NCBI RefSeq assembly: GCF_002394865.1
Contig: NZ_DGUZ01000010.1
Span: forward strand, 166,262-229,646
Direction of reading: 5' to 3'
DNA: 63,385 bases
Source of the DNA: Fibrobacter sp. UBA4297
Lineage (GTDB): Bacteria > Fibrobacterota > Fibrobacteria > Fibrobacterales > Fibrobacteraceae
Position numbers and translations under genes: made by a program. Numbering within the stretch: the first letter of the stretch is position 1; each line of letters starts with the position of its first letter. Under the pieces are notes generated by a model. The model saw only the letters and a list, made by a program, of their open reading frames with translations. It searched no databases and had not been told where the DNA came from. Below, in pieces: positions 48,469-57,221 of the stretch.

Positions 48469-49269
48469 GTGTTTGTGGCACAATTTTTGCAGAATATTCA
48501 GAATGTCCAAAATGCGTTTGCGCCGACATCTCGCCCGGCGGCGTCTTGTTGTGCATCTCGTAATGTGTCTCGCAAGGCATCTCGCCCGGCGGGCGTTCTT
48601 GCTTGTGCCATTTTAGCTGCGTTTTTGCTTGGATGCGAAGAAATCGAAGAACCCAAGCCTTGGATTCGCGTCGAGCGCCCGCAGATGCTCTTTACCGATA
48701 CGACTCTTCTCGACAGCTACGATAAGGGCGTACTCAACTGGCGCCTGAAAACCGCTTATCTGGAACGTTGGGCCGACAAGGAAATCGTGACGGTGCGTCC
48801 GGTGTTCGTGGACATTTATGATTCCATCGGCGAGCGTGTGGCGTTTCTGCGTGCGGACTCCGGCAGTCTCGACATGACATTCACGTACGTTTACGCTTAC
48901 GGTCACGTTTATGCGCTGACTCCCAAGGGCGCCTCGGTCCGTGCGGATTCGCTCCTCTGGAATAAGAAGGATAATTTGGTCAGAACCGCAAGCTATGTGC
49001 GCGTTGTCTCTGAAGATGGCGACGTGTTGCAAGGTGTCGGTTTTGAAAGCGATGCGCAGTTCGACAACTGGAAAATCCTTTCGAACGTGACGGGCATTTT
49101 CCAGGATGCGGCAAAGCGTATGAAGGATGAAGACAAACGACAGGCTGAGGCGGAACGTTTAAGCAATCCGCCGTCCTCGTCATCGCAGGCGGTAAAGCCT
49201 GCATCTTCACCGTCCAGGAAGGCTCCGCCACGCGGTCTCCCGCTCAAGCCGAAGGCAGGGATGCCGTAA
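48469..49269 (+). CDS. lptC: LPS export protein LptC-like lipoprotein
   Basis: The longest frame starts at GTG 48469. GTG 48565 (MSRKASRPAGVLACAILAAF then LLGC) gives a cleaner lipoprotein signal and is my preferred start. The lipid-anchor Cys is followed by EEIEEPKPW. The body has the LptC beta-jellyroll strands (LNWRLKTAYLERWADKEIVT, VHALTPKGASVRADSLLWN-like). Pro/Ser/Lys-rich tail. LptC links the inner-membrane LptBFG pump to LptA for LPS transport. Its stop overlaps the ATG of the next gene by 1 nt. Most LptC have a TM anchor, so lipidation is a variation. Confidence 0.8.
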   Translation: MFVAQFLQNIQNVQNAFAPTSRPAASCCASRNVSRKASRPAGVLACAILAAFLLGCEEIEEPKPWIRVERPQMLFTDTTLLDSYDKGVLNWRLKTAYLERWADKEIVTVRPVFVDIYDSIGERVAFLRADSGSLDMTFTYVYAYGHVYALTPKGASVRADSLLWNKKDNLVRTASYVRVVSEDGDVLQGVGFESDAQFDNWKILSNVTGIFQDAAKRMKDEDKRQAEAERLSNPPSSSSQAVKPASSPSRKAPPRGLPLKPKAGMP

Positions 49270-50609
49270 TGAATTTCCGCGCACTCCTTTCCATCGTCGC
49301 ATTGATTTTTGCGTCTACTCTCGCATTTGCGCAGTCTTCGCCGCTCATCATGTACCACGCCGACAACCTCGACGTGTCCCGCAAGCGCGGAACTCTCCTC
49401 TTGACCGGCAATGTCCACTTTGTTCACGATAGTGTTGCGTTCAAGACGCAGCGCGCCTCCTGGAACCGTAACACCGAAACAGTTGAATGTGGCGGCGGGT
49501 TCCTCTTCACGCATCCGTCTGGATTTGTGCGCGCAAGGAATGGCTCTTACCAACGAAAAAGCGAAATTGCAATTGCCTCCGGCGAAGTGAGCGCAGGCGA
49601 TTCTGCGGGCAGTTACCTCATGACCGGTCAGTACCTCAAGTATGACCGCAAAGAAGATATTGTCTCCATTCCGATGTCGCCGAGACTTTATCAGTACGAA
49701 AAGCAGAAGAATGGAACGATCGATACTGTGACGATTTCATCGCGCTCCCTCATTTTCGACAAGAAGAACAGCTTTGCGCAAGCCTTTCAAGATGTGAAGC
49801 TCACGCAGAAAGATCTCGTGGTCACTTGCGATACGGGTTACTTTAATCGCAAAGAAAACTGGCTCAGCATGAAGGGCCATCCGACTTGCGACATGAAGAA
49901 TTACCACCTCACGGGCGATTCCATTTTTCTCGTGCTCGATGAAACAGGCAAGATGCTCAAGTCCGCACTCGTAATCCGCAATGCGCATGGCATCCAGAAC
50001 GAAGCCCCGAAGCGCGGCAATCCCGGCAACGTGACTGAAGCCTTTGGCGATACGCTCTACTGTGAATTCAAAAAGGGTAAAATTGAACGCCTTTACGTGA
50101 ACGTGAACGCCAAGGGATTTTTCTACGAAACGGATTTGAAAGAATATCGCAATTTGATGGACGGCGACCGCCTCGATTTGTATTTTAAAAAGGGCCGCAT
50201 GGACCGCGCTGTTGTTTCGGGCAAGGCGCAGAGCACCTACTTTTACGTGAAAAAGGACAGGACCGTCTCTGGCAAGAACGAGGCGACAGGCGATACGATT
50301 CACATTTTGTTCGACGCTCAGAAGAACGCCGTGAAGTCGCTTAAGCTCCTGGGCCGCAAAACGAACGCCAGTGGGCGGTTTATCGACTTGGAAAAGGCGA
50401 ACCGTATCAAGGAAAATGCCAAGAAGGATTCGCTTGCTAGGCTTGATTCGCTTGCTGCAAAAGAAAAAAGTTCAAAGAAGGATTTGACTAAAAGCGATTC
50501 AACGACGATAAAGGAATCAGCGAACGATAAAAAGTTGAGAGGTCTTTTCAACCGCCGCAGGGAAATATCAAAGCCGGTGGGCGAAACGAAAACGGAGGAC
50601 GCACAGTGA
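49269..50609 (+). CDS. lptA: LptA/OstA-like LPS transport periplasmic protein, extended
   Basis: The protein is 446 residues, far longer than the usual about 180. It has a signal peptide (LSIVALIFASTLAFA). The OstA pattern is visible near 26-65 (PLIMYHADNLDVSRKRGTLL and LTGNVHFVHDS) and appears to repeat (LVVTCDTGYFNRKENWLSMK, SKALVIRNAHGIQ-like). A Lys/Asp/Ser-rich tail (about 370-446) ends KTEDAQ. It carries LPS through the periplasm. It overlaps lptC by 1 nt and lptB by 4 nt. Confidence 0.85.
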   Translation: MNFRALLSIVALIFASTLAFAQSSPLIMYHADNLDVSRKRGTLLLTGNVHFVHDSVAFKTQRASWNRNTETVECGGGFLFTHPSGFVRARNGSYQRKSEIAIASGEVSAGDSAGSYLMTGQYLKYDRKEDIVSIPMSPRLYQYEKQKNGTIDTVTISSRSLIFDKKNSFAQAFQDVKLTQKDLVVTCDTGYFNRKENWLSMKGHPTCDMKNYHLTGDSIFLVLDETGKMLKSALVIRNAHGIQNEAPKRGNPGNVTEAFGDTLYCEFKKGKIERLYVNVNAKGFFYETDLKEYRNLMDGDRLDLYFKKGRMDRAVVSGKAQSTYFYVKKDRTVSGKNEATGDTIHILFDAQKNAVKSLKLLGRKTNASGRFIDLEKANRIKENAKKDSLARLDSLAAKEKSSKKDLTKSDSTTIKESANDKKLRGLFNRRREISKPVGETKTEDAQ

Positions 50610-51343
50610 AAAATTTGGTTAGCACGATACGCACCGACAAGCTGCGCAAGATTTATGGCCACCGCCAGGTGGTGAGCGATGTCTCCATTCAAGTTTCGCA
50701 GGGCGAAATCGTCGGGCTCCTCGGCCCGAACGGTGCCGGCAAGACGACCACGTTCTACATGATTGTGGGCATGGTCCGCCCGGATGCAGGTCACATTTTT
50801 TTGGACGATATCGAGATGACGGACAAGCCGATGTACAAGCGCGCCCGCCTCGGCGTGGGTTACCTCCCGCAAGAAGCTTCCATCTTCCGCAAGCTCTCCG
50901 TTGAAGACAACATCATGGCGATTCTCGAAACGCAAGACATGAAGCGTGCTGAGCGCAAAAAGAAGTTGGAACAGCTTCTCGAAGAATTCAAGATTACGCA
51001 TATTCGCAAGACGAAATCCATGAGCTGTTCCGGTGGTGAACGCCGCCGTCTTGAAATTGCACGTGCGCTTGCAAGTGACCCCTCGTTCCTCTTGCTCGAC
51101 GAACCGTTTGCGGGCATTGACCCGATTGCCGTTGCCGACATCCAGTCTATCATTTCGGAACTCAAGGACCGCGGCATGGGCGTGCTCATCACGGACCACA
51201 ACGTTCGCGAAACGCTTTCGATTACGGACCGCGCTTACATTATGTACAAGAGCCAGGTGCTCACGGAAGGTTCTTCGCAACACTTGGCCGAAGACCCTGA
51301 AGCACGTCGCATATATCTCGGTGATTCTTTCCGCTTGGATTAG
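50606..51343 (+). CDS. lptB: LPS export ABC transporter ATPase LptB
   Basis: The protein is 245 residues from GTG 50606, which overlaps the previous stop. Walker A GPNGAGKTT, signature MSCSGGERRRLEIAR, Walker B FLLLDEPFAGIDP and the His switch in LITDHNVRETL are intact. LptB drives extraction of LPS from the inner membrane with LptFG (not in this window). Confidence 0.96.
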   Translation: MKNLVSTIRTDKLRKIYGHRQVVSDVSIQVSQGEIVGLLGPNGAGKTTTFYMIVGMVRPDAGHIFLDDIEMTDKPMYKRARLGVGYLPQEASIFRKLSVEDNIMAILETQDMKRAERKKKLEQLLEEFKITHIRKTKSMSCSGGERRRLEIARALASDPSFLLLDEPFAGIDPIAVADIQSIISELKDRGMGVLITDHNVRETLSITDRAYIMYKSQVLTEGSSQHLAEDPEARRIYLGDSFRLD

Positions 51344-51351
51344 GAGTTATT

Positions 51352-52986
51352 ATGAATCTTGGAATGCAGGCAAATATTGGACAGACGCAGGAGCAGACTC
51401 TATCTCCTGCGCTTCTCCAGTCTGTGAAGATGCTTCAGAAAACTTCGCAGGAACTGGAAACCGCCATCAAGGAAGAAGTCGAAGTCAACCCGCTCTTGGA
51501 AGTGGACGATGGCGACTTTGACGATCAGGAAGTTCCCGTCGACAAGGACCCCGAAGAACTCGACCCGAGAGCAAACGATTCCGATGAAATTCCCGATGAT
51601 ATCGAGGACAAGGCTCGCGGTTCTTTGGACGATACCGCCGATGTCGATAGCAGTTACCTCGATGGGGAATCTTCGGATGTGAACTGGGATAGCTATTTGG
51701 GTGATGGCACATCGTACGATGACGCTCCTTTTAACGATTTGAATTCTGGCGGGAAGGACCCGGACGAAGATTGGGACCGCCCGATCAAGGACGTGGGCAA
51801 GAGCTTGCAGGAACAGCTCGAAGACCAGCTCCGACTTTGGAACGGCACCCGTGAATTGCAGGAACAGTTGCAAGAAAACGGTGTGACTGAAGAACATTTT
51901 CGCAAGCTGGTCCAGTACCTCATCAACTCCATTAACGACGATGGATTCCTTTGCGATGCCAACCGCGACAATGAATCTGAAGCGATGGTTGTCCAGTCGG
52001 ACGACAAGTACATCGACGAGATTGAACGCATGCTCCGCGGGGAACTCAAGCTCGAAGACGCAAGCCTCCCGGTGCGCGAAGCCGTTCACGTTTTGCAGTC
52101 CTTCAAGCCGAGCGGCATTGGTGCCCGCGACCAGCGTGAATGCTTCCTCATCCAGGCGTACGCGATTCCAAATTTTCCGAGCCTTGCTATCCGCATTCTC
52201 GAAGAAGAATACGAGAATCTTTTGCAGCTCCGCTATGCAAAAATTGCAAAGGCGTTGAACGTTTCCGCCGACGAAGTCAAGACGGCTGTCGCAAGCCTCT
52301 CGCGTTTGCGCCCGCATCCGGGCTTCCAGCTTTCGCATTCGTATTCGCACATTATCAATGCGGATTTGAAGGTTGTCGAAAAGAAGGGCAATTACGAAGT
52401 CGTCTGCTTTAAGACCAAGATGCAGAAGTCGCTTCGCATCAACCAAACGTACAAGGCGATTCTTACGGACCCGTCTGCATCGAAGCAGGACAAGGAATAT
52501 GTGAAGGCGCAGCTAGCGAAGGCGACGGACCTCATCAAGGCGGTCGATAACCGCTTCTCGACGATTGAGCTTGTGATGCGCTCGATTGTCAAACGCCAGC
52601 GCGGGTTCTTCGAAAACGGCCCCGCATTCCTCAAGCCGATGATCCTCCAGGATGTGGCCGATGATGTTCATTTAGCTGTGAGCACGGTGCAGCGTGCGAC
52701 CGACAAAAAGTACGTGGAAACGCCTTACGGCATCTACGAACTTAAACAATTCTTTACATCGGGTGTGAAGCAGGGCACAGCTCCGGATGCCGAAGAAGTG
52801 GGCTCCGCGCAGATTATCGATGCCATCAAGACGCTCATTGACGAAGAGGACAAGTCCTCTCCGCTCTCCGACCAGGACATCAGCGACGAACTTTTGAAGC
52901 AGGGAATCAAGGTGGCTCGCCGTACAGTCGCCAAATACCGCGAAAAAGAACTCAAAATTTTGCCCAAGAACCAAAGAAAACGCTAA
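51352..52986 (+). CDS. rpoN: RNA polymerase sigma-54 factor
   Basis: The protein is 544 residues. The N-terminal Gln/Leu-rich activator region (QTQEQTLSPALLQSVKMLQK) is followed by an acidic linker (about 45-140), the core-binding domain, and a HTH. The RpoN box ARRTVAKYREKEL is near residue 520. Sigma-54 needs AAA+ activators, none of which is in this window. It lies 8 nt after lptB, the conserved lptB-rpoN-hpf arrangement of Gram-negative bacteria. Confidence 0.96.
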   Translation: MNLGMQANIGQTQEQTLSPALLQSVKMLQKTSQELETAIKEEVEVNPLLEVDDGDFDDQEVPVDKDPEELDPRANDSDEIPDDIEDKARGSLDDTADVDSSYLDGESSDVNWDSYLGDGTSYDDAPFNDLNSGGKDPDEDWDRPIKDVGKSLQEQLEDQLRLWNGTRELQEQLQENGVTEEHFRKLVQYLINSINDDGFLCDANRDNESEAMVVQSDDKYIDEIERMLRGELKLEDASLPVREAVHVLQSFKPSGIGARDQRECFLIQAYAIPNFPSLAIRILEEEYENLLQLRYAKIAKALNVSADEVKTAVASLSRLRPHPGFQLSHSYSHIINADLKVVEKKGNYEVVCFKTKMQKSLRINQTYKAILTDPSASKQDKEYVKAQLAKATDLIKAVDNRFSTIELVMRSIVKRQRGFFENGPAFLKPMILQDVADDVHLAVSTVQRATDKKYVETPYGIYELKQFFTSGVKQGTAPDAEEVGSAQIIDAIKTLIDEEDKSSPLSDQDISDELLKQGIKVARRTVAKYREKELKILPKNQRKR

Positions 52987-53072
52987 AAAATCATGATTTT
53001 GGGCTATTTGTCATAGCAAATATTCCAAGATGGAACGATTTTTTTTGCAAAATCCAATTTAGTTGTGGATTT

Positions 53073-53101
53073 TTGAAATAAAAAGATGTATATACTTTAA
53101 T
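53073..53101 (+). promoter_or_regulatory. Probable promoter of hpf
   Basis: TTGAAA (53073-53078), a 17-nt spacer and TTTAAT (53096-53101). Downstream are a small hairpin (GGAAC, GGAA, GTTCC at 53105-53118, then a T-run) and a palindromic TTAACGTTAA (53130-53139) with a further TTAACATTAAC, possibly an operator. AGGAGG-like GGAGG precedes ATG 53172. Confidence 0.45.
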
Positions 53102-53171
53102 TGCGGAACGGAAGTTCCAAAGAGTTTTTTTAACGTTAATATATCTTAACATTAACATACGGAGGTTCATT

Positions 53172-53489
53172 ATGGATATTCAGTTTTCTGCTCGTCATTT
53201 TAACGCATCGGCAGGTCTTCAGGACCGTATTCAGGAAGAAATGGATAAGTTGGCCAAATTTTACCCGAATATCACTAGCGCCTCTGTAATTCTTGACCAC
53301 GAAGTTGAACACCAGCGTCATTGCGAAATTTCTGTCAACATCACAGGTTCCGTCATTGTCGCTTCTGCCGACGAAGAGAACATGGGCAAGGCAGTCGATG
53401 TCACGCTTGAACGTATCAAGGTCCAGCTCAAGAAGGCCAACGACAAGCAGAATGACCACAGATCTCAGCCGGTTTCTGAACTCACGTAA
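53172..53489 (+). CDS. hpf: Ribosome hibernation-promoting factor, short form
   Basis: The protein is 105 residues: MDIQFSARHFNASAGLQDRI starts the HPF/YfiA fold, with DEENMGKAVDVTLERIKVQL later. It binds the decoding centre and helps store 70S/100S ribosomes. It lacks the long-form C-terminal dimerisation domain. Its stop overlaps the ATG of hprK by 1 nt. Confidence 0.93.
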   Translation: MDIQFSARHFNASAGLQDRIQEEMDKLAKFYPNITSASVILDHEVEHQRHCEISVNITGSVIVASADEENMGKAVDVTLERIKVQLKKANDKQNDHRSQPVSELT

Positions 53490-54517
53490 TGGCTGATAGG
53501 TTGAACGACTTAAAGATCCTGCACCGAGAAAGATTCCCGGTGCGGGACTTTTTTATCCGCTACGGCAAAGATTTGCAGATGGTGCAGCATTGCCCCGATG
53601 AGGACATGCAGTCTTGCATCGAAGAAAGCGGAATCCACCGCCCTGGCCTAGCCATGGCAGGTTATACTAAAGTTTATAGTTCGCAGCAGATTCAGGTCAT
53701 TGGACATACGGAATGGAATTATCTCGAATCCGTCGGTCCTGAAGCGCGTGCGAAAATTTTCGAGAACTTGTCCGTGTTCCGCGCCCCGATGTGGGTCGTG
53801 ACTCATGCGCAGACCCCGCACGACGAACTTAGGAATATGTGCAACCGTTTGCACATTCCGCTGTTCTCGACAACACTCCATACGTTTGAATTTTTCAAGA
53901 TTACCCAAAGGATTCTCGACGAGTTCTTTGCTCCGCACGCCATTATTCACGGAAGCCTCGTGGATGTGTATGGTGTGGGCATGCTTTACGTGGGCGAAAG
54001 CAACGTTGGCAAGTCCGAATGCGTGCTCGACCTTGTCGAAAGCGGGCACCGCATGGTGGCAGATGATGTTGTCCACATCAGCCATGTGGGCAAGTCGATT
54101 ATTGGCCGCCCCGATCCCTTGATTCGTCATCACATGGAAATTCGCGGTGTGGGCATCTTGGATATTCGTTCGATGTTCGGTATCCACGCAATTCGCAAGG
54201 TGAAAAAAATCGAGATTATTGTCGAGCTGCAGCAGTGGCGCCAGGATGTCTCGTATGAGCGCACGGGCTTGAACGAGATTGAAGAGAACGTCATGGGCGT
54301 GAGTATCCCGAAGGTGGTGCTGCCTGTGGCGCCTGGCAAGAACATGACCGTGATTTCTGAAGTCATTGCGATGAATGCGCTTATGAAAATGAGCGGCCAG
54401 AACGTGGCGAAGGACTTCAACGAGTCCCTGATGCAGAAGATTAAGGCGAAGGCAAAGGGTGAATTCACCGATGATTTGCTAGATTTTAATCCGCAGAACT
54501 GGTCTTTCTATGAATAG
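53489..54517 (+). CDS. hprK: HPr kinase/phosphorylase
   Basis: The protein is 342 residues. P-loop GESNVGKSECVLDLVESG is near residue 169, followed by the HrdDD-like MVADDVVHIS and RGVGILDIRSMFGI. The N-terminal domain (IHRPGLAMAGYTKVYSSQQI, QVIGHTEWNYL) is typical. It phosphorylates HPr on serine and removes the phosphate, regulating carbon use. In Gram-negative bacteria it often sits beside rpoN-hpf as here. No PTS gene is in the window. It overlaps the next gene by 8 nt. Confidence 0.94.
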   Translation: MADRLNDLKILHRERFPVRDFFIRYGKDLQMVQHCPDEDMQSCIEESGIHRPGLAMAGYTKVYSSQQIQVIGHTEWNYLESVGPEARAKIFENLSVFRAPMWVVTHAQTPHDELRNMCNRLHIPLFSTTLHTFEFFKITQRILDEFFAPHAIIHGSLVDVYGVGMLYVGESNVGKSECVLDLVESGHRMVADDVVHISHVGKSIIGRPDPLIRHHMEIRGVGILDIRSMFGIHAIRKVKKIEIIVELQQWRQDVSYERTGLNEIEENVMGVSIPKVVLPVAPGKNMTVISEVIAMNALMKMSGQNVAKDFNESLMQKIKAKAKGEFTDDLLDFNPQNWSFYE

Positions 54518-55427
54518 TTTGCTGTTTAAAATCAAGAAAAATTTTGTAGCAAGTCTTATTTTTCTCGTTATCGTGGTCTCTTGTGGGCTGGCGGCTTATT
54601 ATTACCATCCGTCTAGCCCTTACCACAAGCGCTATACGTTTGTCGTAAAGTACGAAACGATTGGTACGCTTTCTCCGGGGAACCTTGTGCGCGTCCGTGG
54701 TATTGCGATGGGCGAGATAGTTGATGTGGAACTTACGGACGAAGCGGTCTATGTCTCTGCACGCGTGCTTGCCGAAGCTAAGATTCCCGTGAATTCTGAA
54801 TTCCGCCTCGTGACGGCTGGCCTCATGGGCGAACGCGAAATGAGCATCATCACCGGAAACTCGAGCAAACTTGTTGCCGACGGCGATACCGTAAGCGGCC
54901 TTTATGATGAGGGTACATCGGGAATTTCGAAAAATCTTGCCGCGGTGTTCAAGGATATTGGCGAAATCAAGCAAATGGTTACTGAATTTGCGGATTCGTT
55001 GACTGTGGGCGAGACTGGCAAGCGCATGGACCGTGTTGGCAAGAAGGTCAAGAAGCTAATCCGCGTGACCAATGCTGATATCCGCAAGTGGAAATCCCTA
55101 GTGGATGAAGTGCTCGACGGTTACCAGGCTGCGGGTGAAAATCTTGAACGCTCGCTTAAGGAACTTTCGGCTCGCGGCGGCGAAAGCGCTACAAAGGCAA
55201 ACGAAACATTGGACCGCGTGCGTGCACTGTTGGACCGTGTTGAAGTTTCTAAGAACGAGGCGCTCGCCATTGTCACCAAGTTTGACGAAAGCGAAGGCTC
55301 GGCAAGAATGTTCCTCGATAAGTCTTCTAAGCTCCACAAAGACTTCGATTTGCTGCAAAAAGACTTCGATGCGTTGCTCAGCGGTGTCAAAAAAGACGGC
55401 CTCAAGCTCAACGTGGATATATTCTAG
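54510..55427 (+). CDS. mlaD: MlaD/MCE-family lipid-transport protein
   Basis: The protein is 305 residues with one N-terminal TM anchor (VASLIFLVIVVSCGLAAYYY). The MCE domain (about 45-135) has KYETIGTLSPGNLVRVRGIA and GEIVDVELTDEAVYVSARVL. A long helical tail follows (about 150-305). MCE proteins bind the permease/ATPase pair that moves lipids between membranes; partner genes are not here. It is coupled to hprK by an 8-nt overlap. The symbol is by family, not proof of orthology. Confidence 0.85.
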   Translation: MNSLLFKIKKNFVASLIFLVIVVSCGLAAYYYHPSSPYHKRYTFVVKYETIGTLSPGNLVRVRGIAMGEIVDVELTDEAVYVSARVLAEAKIPVNSEFRLVTAGLMGEREMSIITGNSSKLVADGDTVSGLYDEGTSGISKNLAAVFKDIGEIKQMVTEFADSLTVGETGKRMDRVGKKVKKLIRVTNADIRKWKSLVDEVLDGYQAAGENLERSLKELSARGGESATKANETLDRVRALLDRVEVSKNEALAIVTKFDESEGSARMFLDKSSKLHKDFDLLQKDFDALLSGVKKDGLKLNVDIF

Positions 55428-55486
55428 CCGGACAACTCCTTTTTTACCGACTTATCAACATTTTTTTTTGAAAAATAATATTTTAA

Positions 55487-55514
55487 TTGTTCTTTTTTGT
55501 AAAAAAAAGATAAT
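55487..55514 (+). promoter_or_regulatory. Probable promoter of dksA/traR-like gene
   Basis: TTGTTC (55487-55492), a 16-nt spacer and GATAAT (55509-55514), 48 nt before ATG 55562. GAAGGAG precedes the start. Confidence 0.5.
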
Positions 55515-55561
55515 TTAAAGCGGTGCTTATCACAGTGTAACTCACAAAGAAGGAGTTTAAT

Positions 55562-56035
55562 ATGGCTGAGAAGAAACCCGTAAAGATGAGCGATGCTGAT
55601 CTTAAGTTCTTTGAAGAAATGCTTTTGGAAAAGAGACGCGAGCTTGTGACCGCCCAGAGCGATTCCGAAAAGGCTAACGTATTTTTGGACCAGAAGAATC
55701 AGTCTGGCGACGGCGGCGATTCCGAAGGCGCAGATTCTGCAACGGACATCAACTCGCTTGAAACGAACCTTTCGCTGGCAGCCCGCGAAGGCAAGTACCT
55801 CGTTTATTTGGAAGAAGCTCTTAAGCGCATCAAGAATGGAACTTTTGGCGTTTGCAAGATTTGTGGACAGCTGATTCCGAAGGCGAGACTTATGGCCGTA
55901 CCGACTGCAACCAAGTGCGTGAACTGCAAGGAAGAAACCAAGAAAAAGGAAATCCTTGACAACCGCATGGAAATGGCGAAGATGTTTGCTGAAGCCCAGC
56001 GCAAGGAAATGCTCCGCAAGGCCGCTGGCCGCTAA
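55562..56035 (+). CDS. dksA: DksA/TraR-family zinc-finger transcription regulator
   Basis: The protein is 157 residues. An N-terminal coiled coil (about 10-90) leads to the C4 zinc finger: Cys98-x2-Cys101 (CKICGQLIPKARLMAVPTAT) and Cys119-x2-Cys122. DksA proteins enter the RNA polymerase secondary channel and act with ppGpp. A short coiled coil with an Asp-containing tip (about 40-50) fits. It is a single gene with terminator repeats after it. Confidence 0.9.
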   Translation: MAEKKPVKMSDADLKFFEEMLLEKRRELVTAQSDSEKANVFLDQKNQSGDGGDSEGADSATDINSLETNLSLAAREGKYLVYLEEALKRIKNGTFGVCKICGQLIPKARLMAVPTATKCVNCKEETKKKEILDNRMEMAKMFAEAQRKEMLRKAAGR

Positions 56036-56038
56036 TGT

Positions 56039-56146
56039 GTCATCCTGAGCGAAGTCGAAGGATCTATTGATTGTAGAACTTGTCAAGCCCGCCACCGAGC
56101 GGGAATCCCCCTTTGAACGAAAACGACCCGCATCGCGGGCCGTTTT
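56039..56146. repeat. Repeat element plus bidirectional terminator after dksA
   Basis: 56039-56064 is the GTCATCCTGAGCGAAGTCGA element, an inverse copy of 18034-18060. 56088-56115 repeats the hairpin CCCGCCACCGAGCGGGAATC seen at 47362. AACGaCCCGC...GCGGGcCGTT (56122-56146) with T on both strands is the terminator for both convergent genes. Confidence 0.8.
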
Positions 56147-56150
56147 TGCT

Positions 56151-57194
56151 TTATTCCGAAATTGCGCCAAAGAACGCGTCTGAAAGTGTGGCGCGGAATG
56201 CGTGAATCCTGTCGGCGTTCGGTTCGCGGTGCGGGTAGGTGAAGTTGCTGAGGAGAATGATGGCGCCTCCCTTGTCCGGGTCGGCGACGATGCTTGCACC
56301 CGTGAACCCGGTTTTACCGAACGCTTGCGGCGAGACCTTGGTTCCCATGAACTTAGGCGCATTCAGCTCCCAGCCGAGGGCGGTCTGTGCGCCGACGCTA
56401 TCGGCAAGGGCGTTGTGGCTCACGATGTCCAAGATTCCGGCGGGGGCGATTTGCTTGTCCTCGAACTTGCCGTCCATCAGAATCATCTTCACGAACTTCA
56501 GAAGGTCGGGGACGCAACTGAACATGCCGGCACTCCCGACGGGGAAAAGCTTTTGCAGAACCCAAGCGCTTTCGTCGTGGACTTCACCCTGGATTTCTCG
56601 ATGGCGAAATTCGCAAAGCTCGGTTGCGGCAATTTCTGATTTCGGGACGCGTGTGAGCGGGTTGTAGCCCGAACGCGTCATGCCGAGCGGCGTAAAGAAT
56701 CGTTCGTTACCTTGTTCCTGCAAGTTCTTGCCTGTAAGCCTTTGCAACAAAATGCCGAGCAATACGCTTGCCGGGTTTCCGTAGTTGAAAATTGTTCCCG
56801 GAGCAGCACTGAACTGGTACGTGTAAAGGGCGTTCAGGATTCCTTCGGGCGAGAGCGTTCTGAGCGTCTTCATCGGCACTCGGTAATCGAGGCTGTGCGT
56901 GAGCAGGTGCGAAACGCAAATCTGGTCGCGGTAGTTTGTCTTGAGTTCCGGGATAAAGTCGATGACTTTGGCATCAATGGAGAGCTTGCCTTCGAGAATG
57001 TACGAGAGCGCAAGCGTCGAGGTGGGGCAGACCTTCGTGAGCGACGCAATGTCGAAAACAGTGTCTTCGGGGGTGTTGAGCGTAACGGTGTGGCTCGTGC
57101 CGTCTGGGAGCAAATAACCTACGACGGCCTTGTCAAAAATATCTTCGGATTCTGCTTTCTCTAAAAGTTTGGATAGTTTTTCGGAGATCTCCAT
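56151..57194 (-). CDS. Serine hydrolase, class C beta-lactamase fold
   Basis: From ATG 57194 the product is 347 residues; a GTG at 57218 would abut the preceding RNA. Motifs are SxxK in FDIASLTKVCPTS, YxN in IFNYGNPASVLLG, and GKTGFTG in place of HTG/KTG. These define the serine beta-lactamase-like family that includes D-aminopeptidases, esterases and PBP4-type enzymes. It has no signal peptide, so it may be cytosolic, which argues against a true beta-lactamase. It lies downstream of the ncRNA candidate and may be transcribed by read-through. Confidence 0.88.
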   Translation of the reverse strand: MEISEKLSKLLEKAESEDIFDKAVVGYLLPDGTSHTVTLNTPEDTVFDIASLTKVCPTSTLALSYILEGKLSIDAKVIDFIPELKTNYRDQICVSHLLTHSLDYRVPMKTLRTLSPEGILNALYTYQFSAAPGTIFNYGNPASVLLGILLQRLTGKNLQEQGNERFFTPLGMTRSGYNPLTRVPKSEIAATELCEFRHREIQGEVHDESAWVLQKLFPVGSAGMFSCVPDLLKFVKMILMDGKFEDKQIAPAGILDIVSHNALADSVGAQTALGWELNAPKFMGTKVSPQAFGKTGFTGASIVADPDKGGAIILLSNFTYPHREPNADRIHAFRATLSDAFFGAISE

Positions 57195-57221
57195 TTTCGC
57201 CCCGGCAAATTTTGCCACAAT

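Noticed and set aside
56151..57194. True beta-lactamase (resistance gene)
   Set aside because: There is no signal peptide, and the third motif is GKTG; the family is broad and mostly esterases or peptidases.
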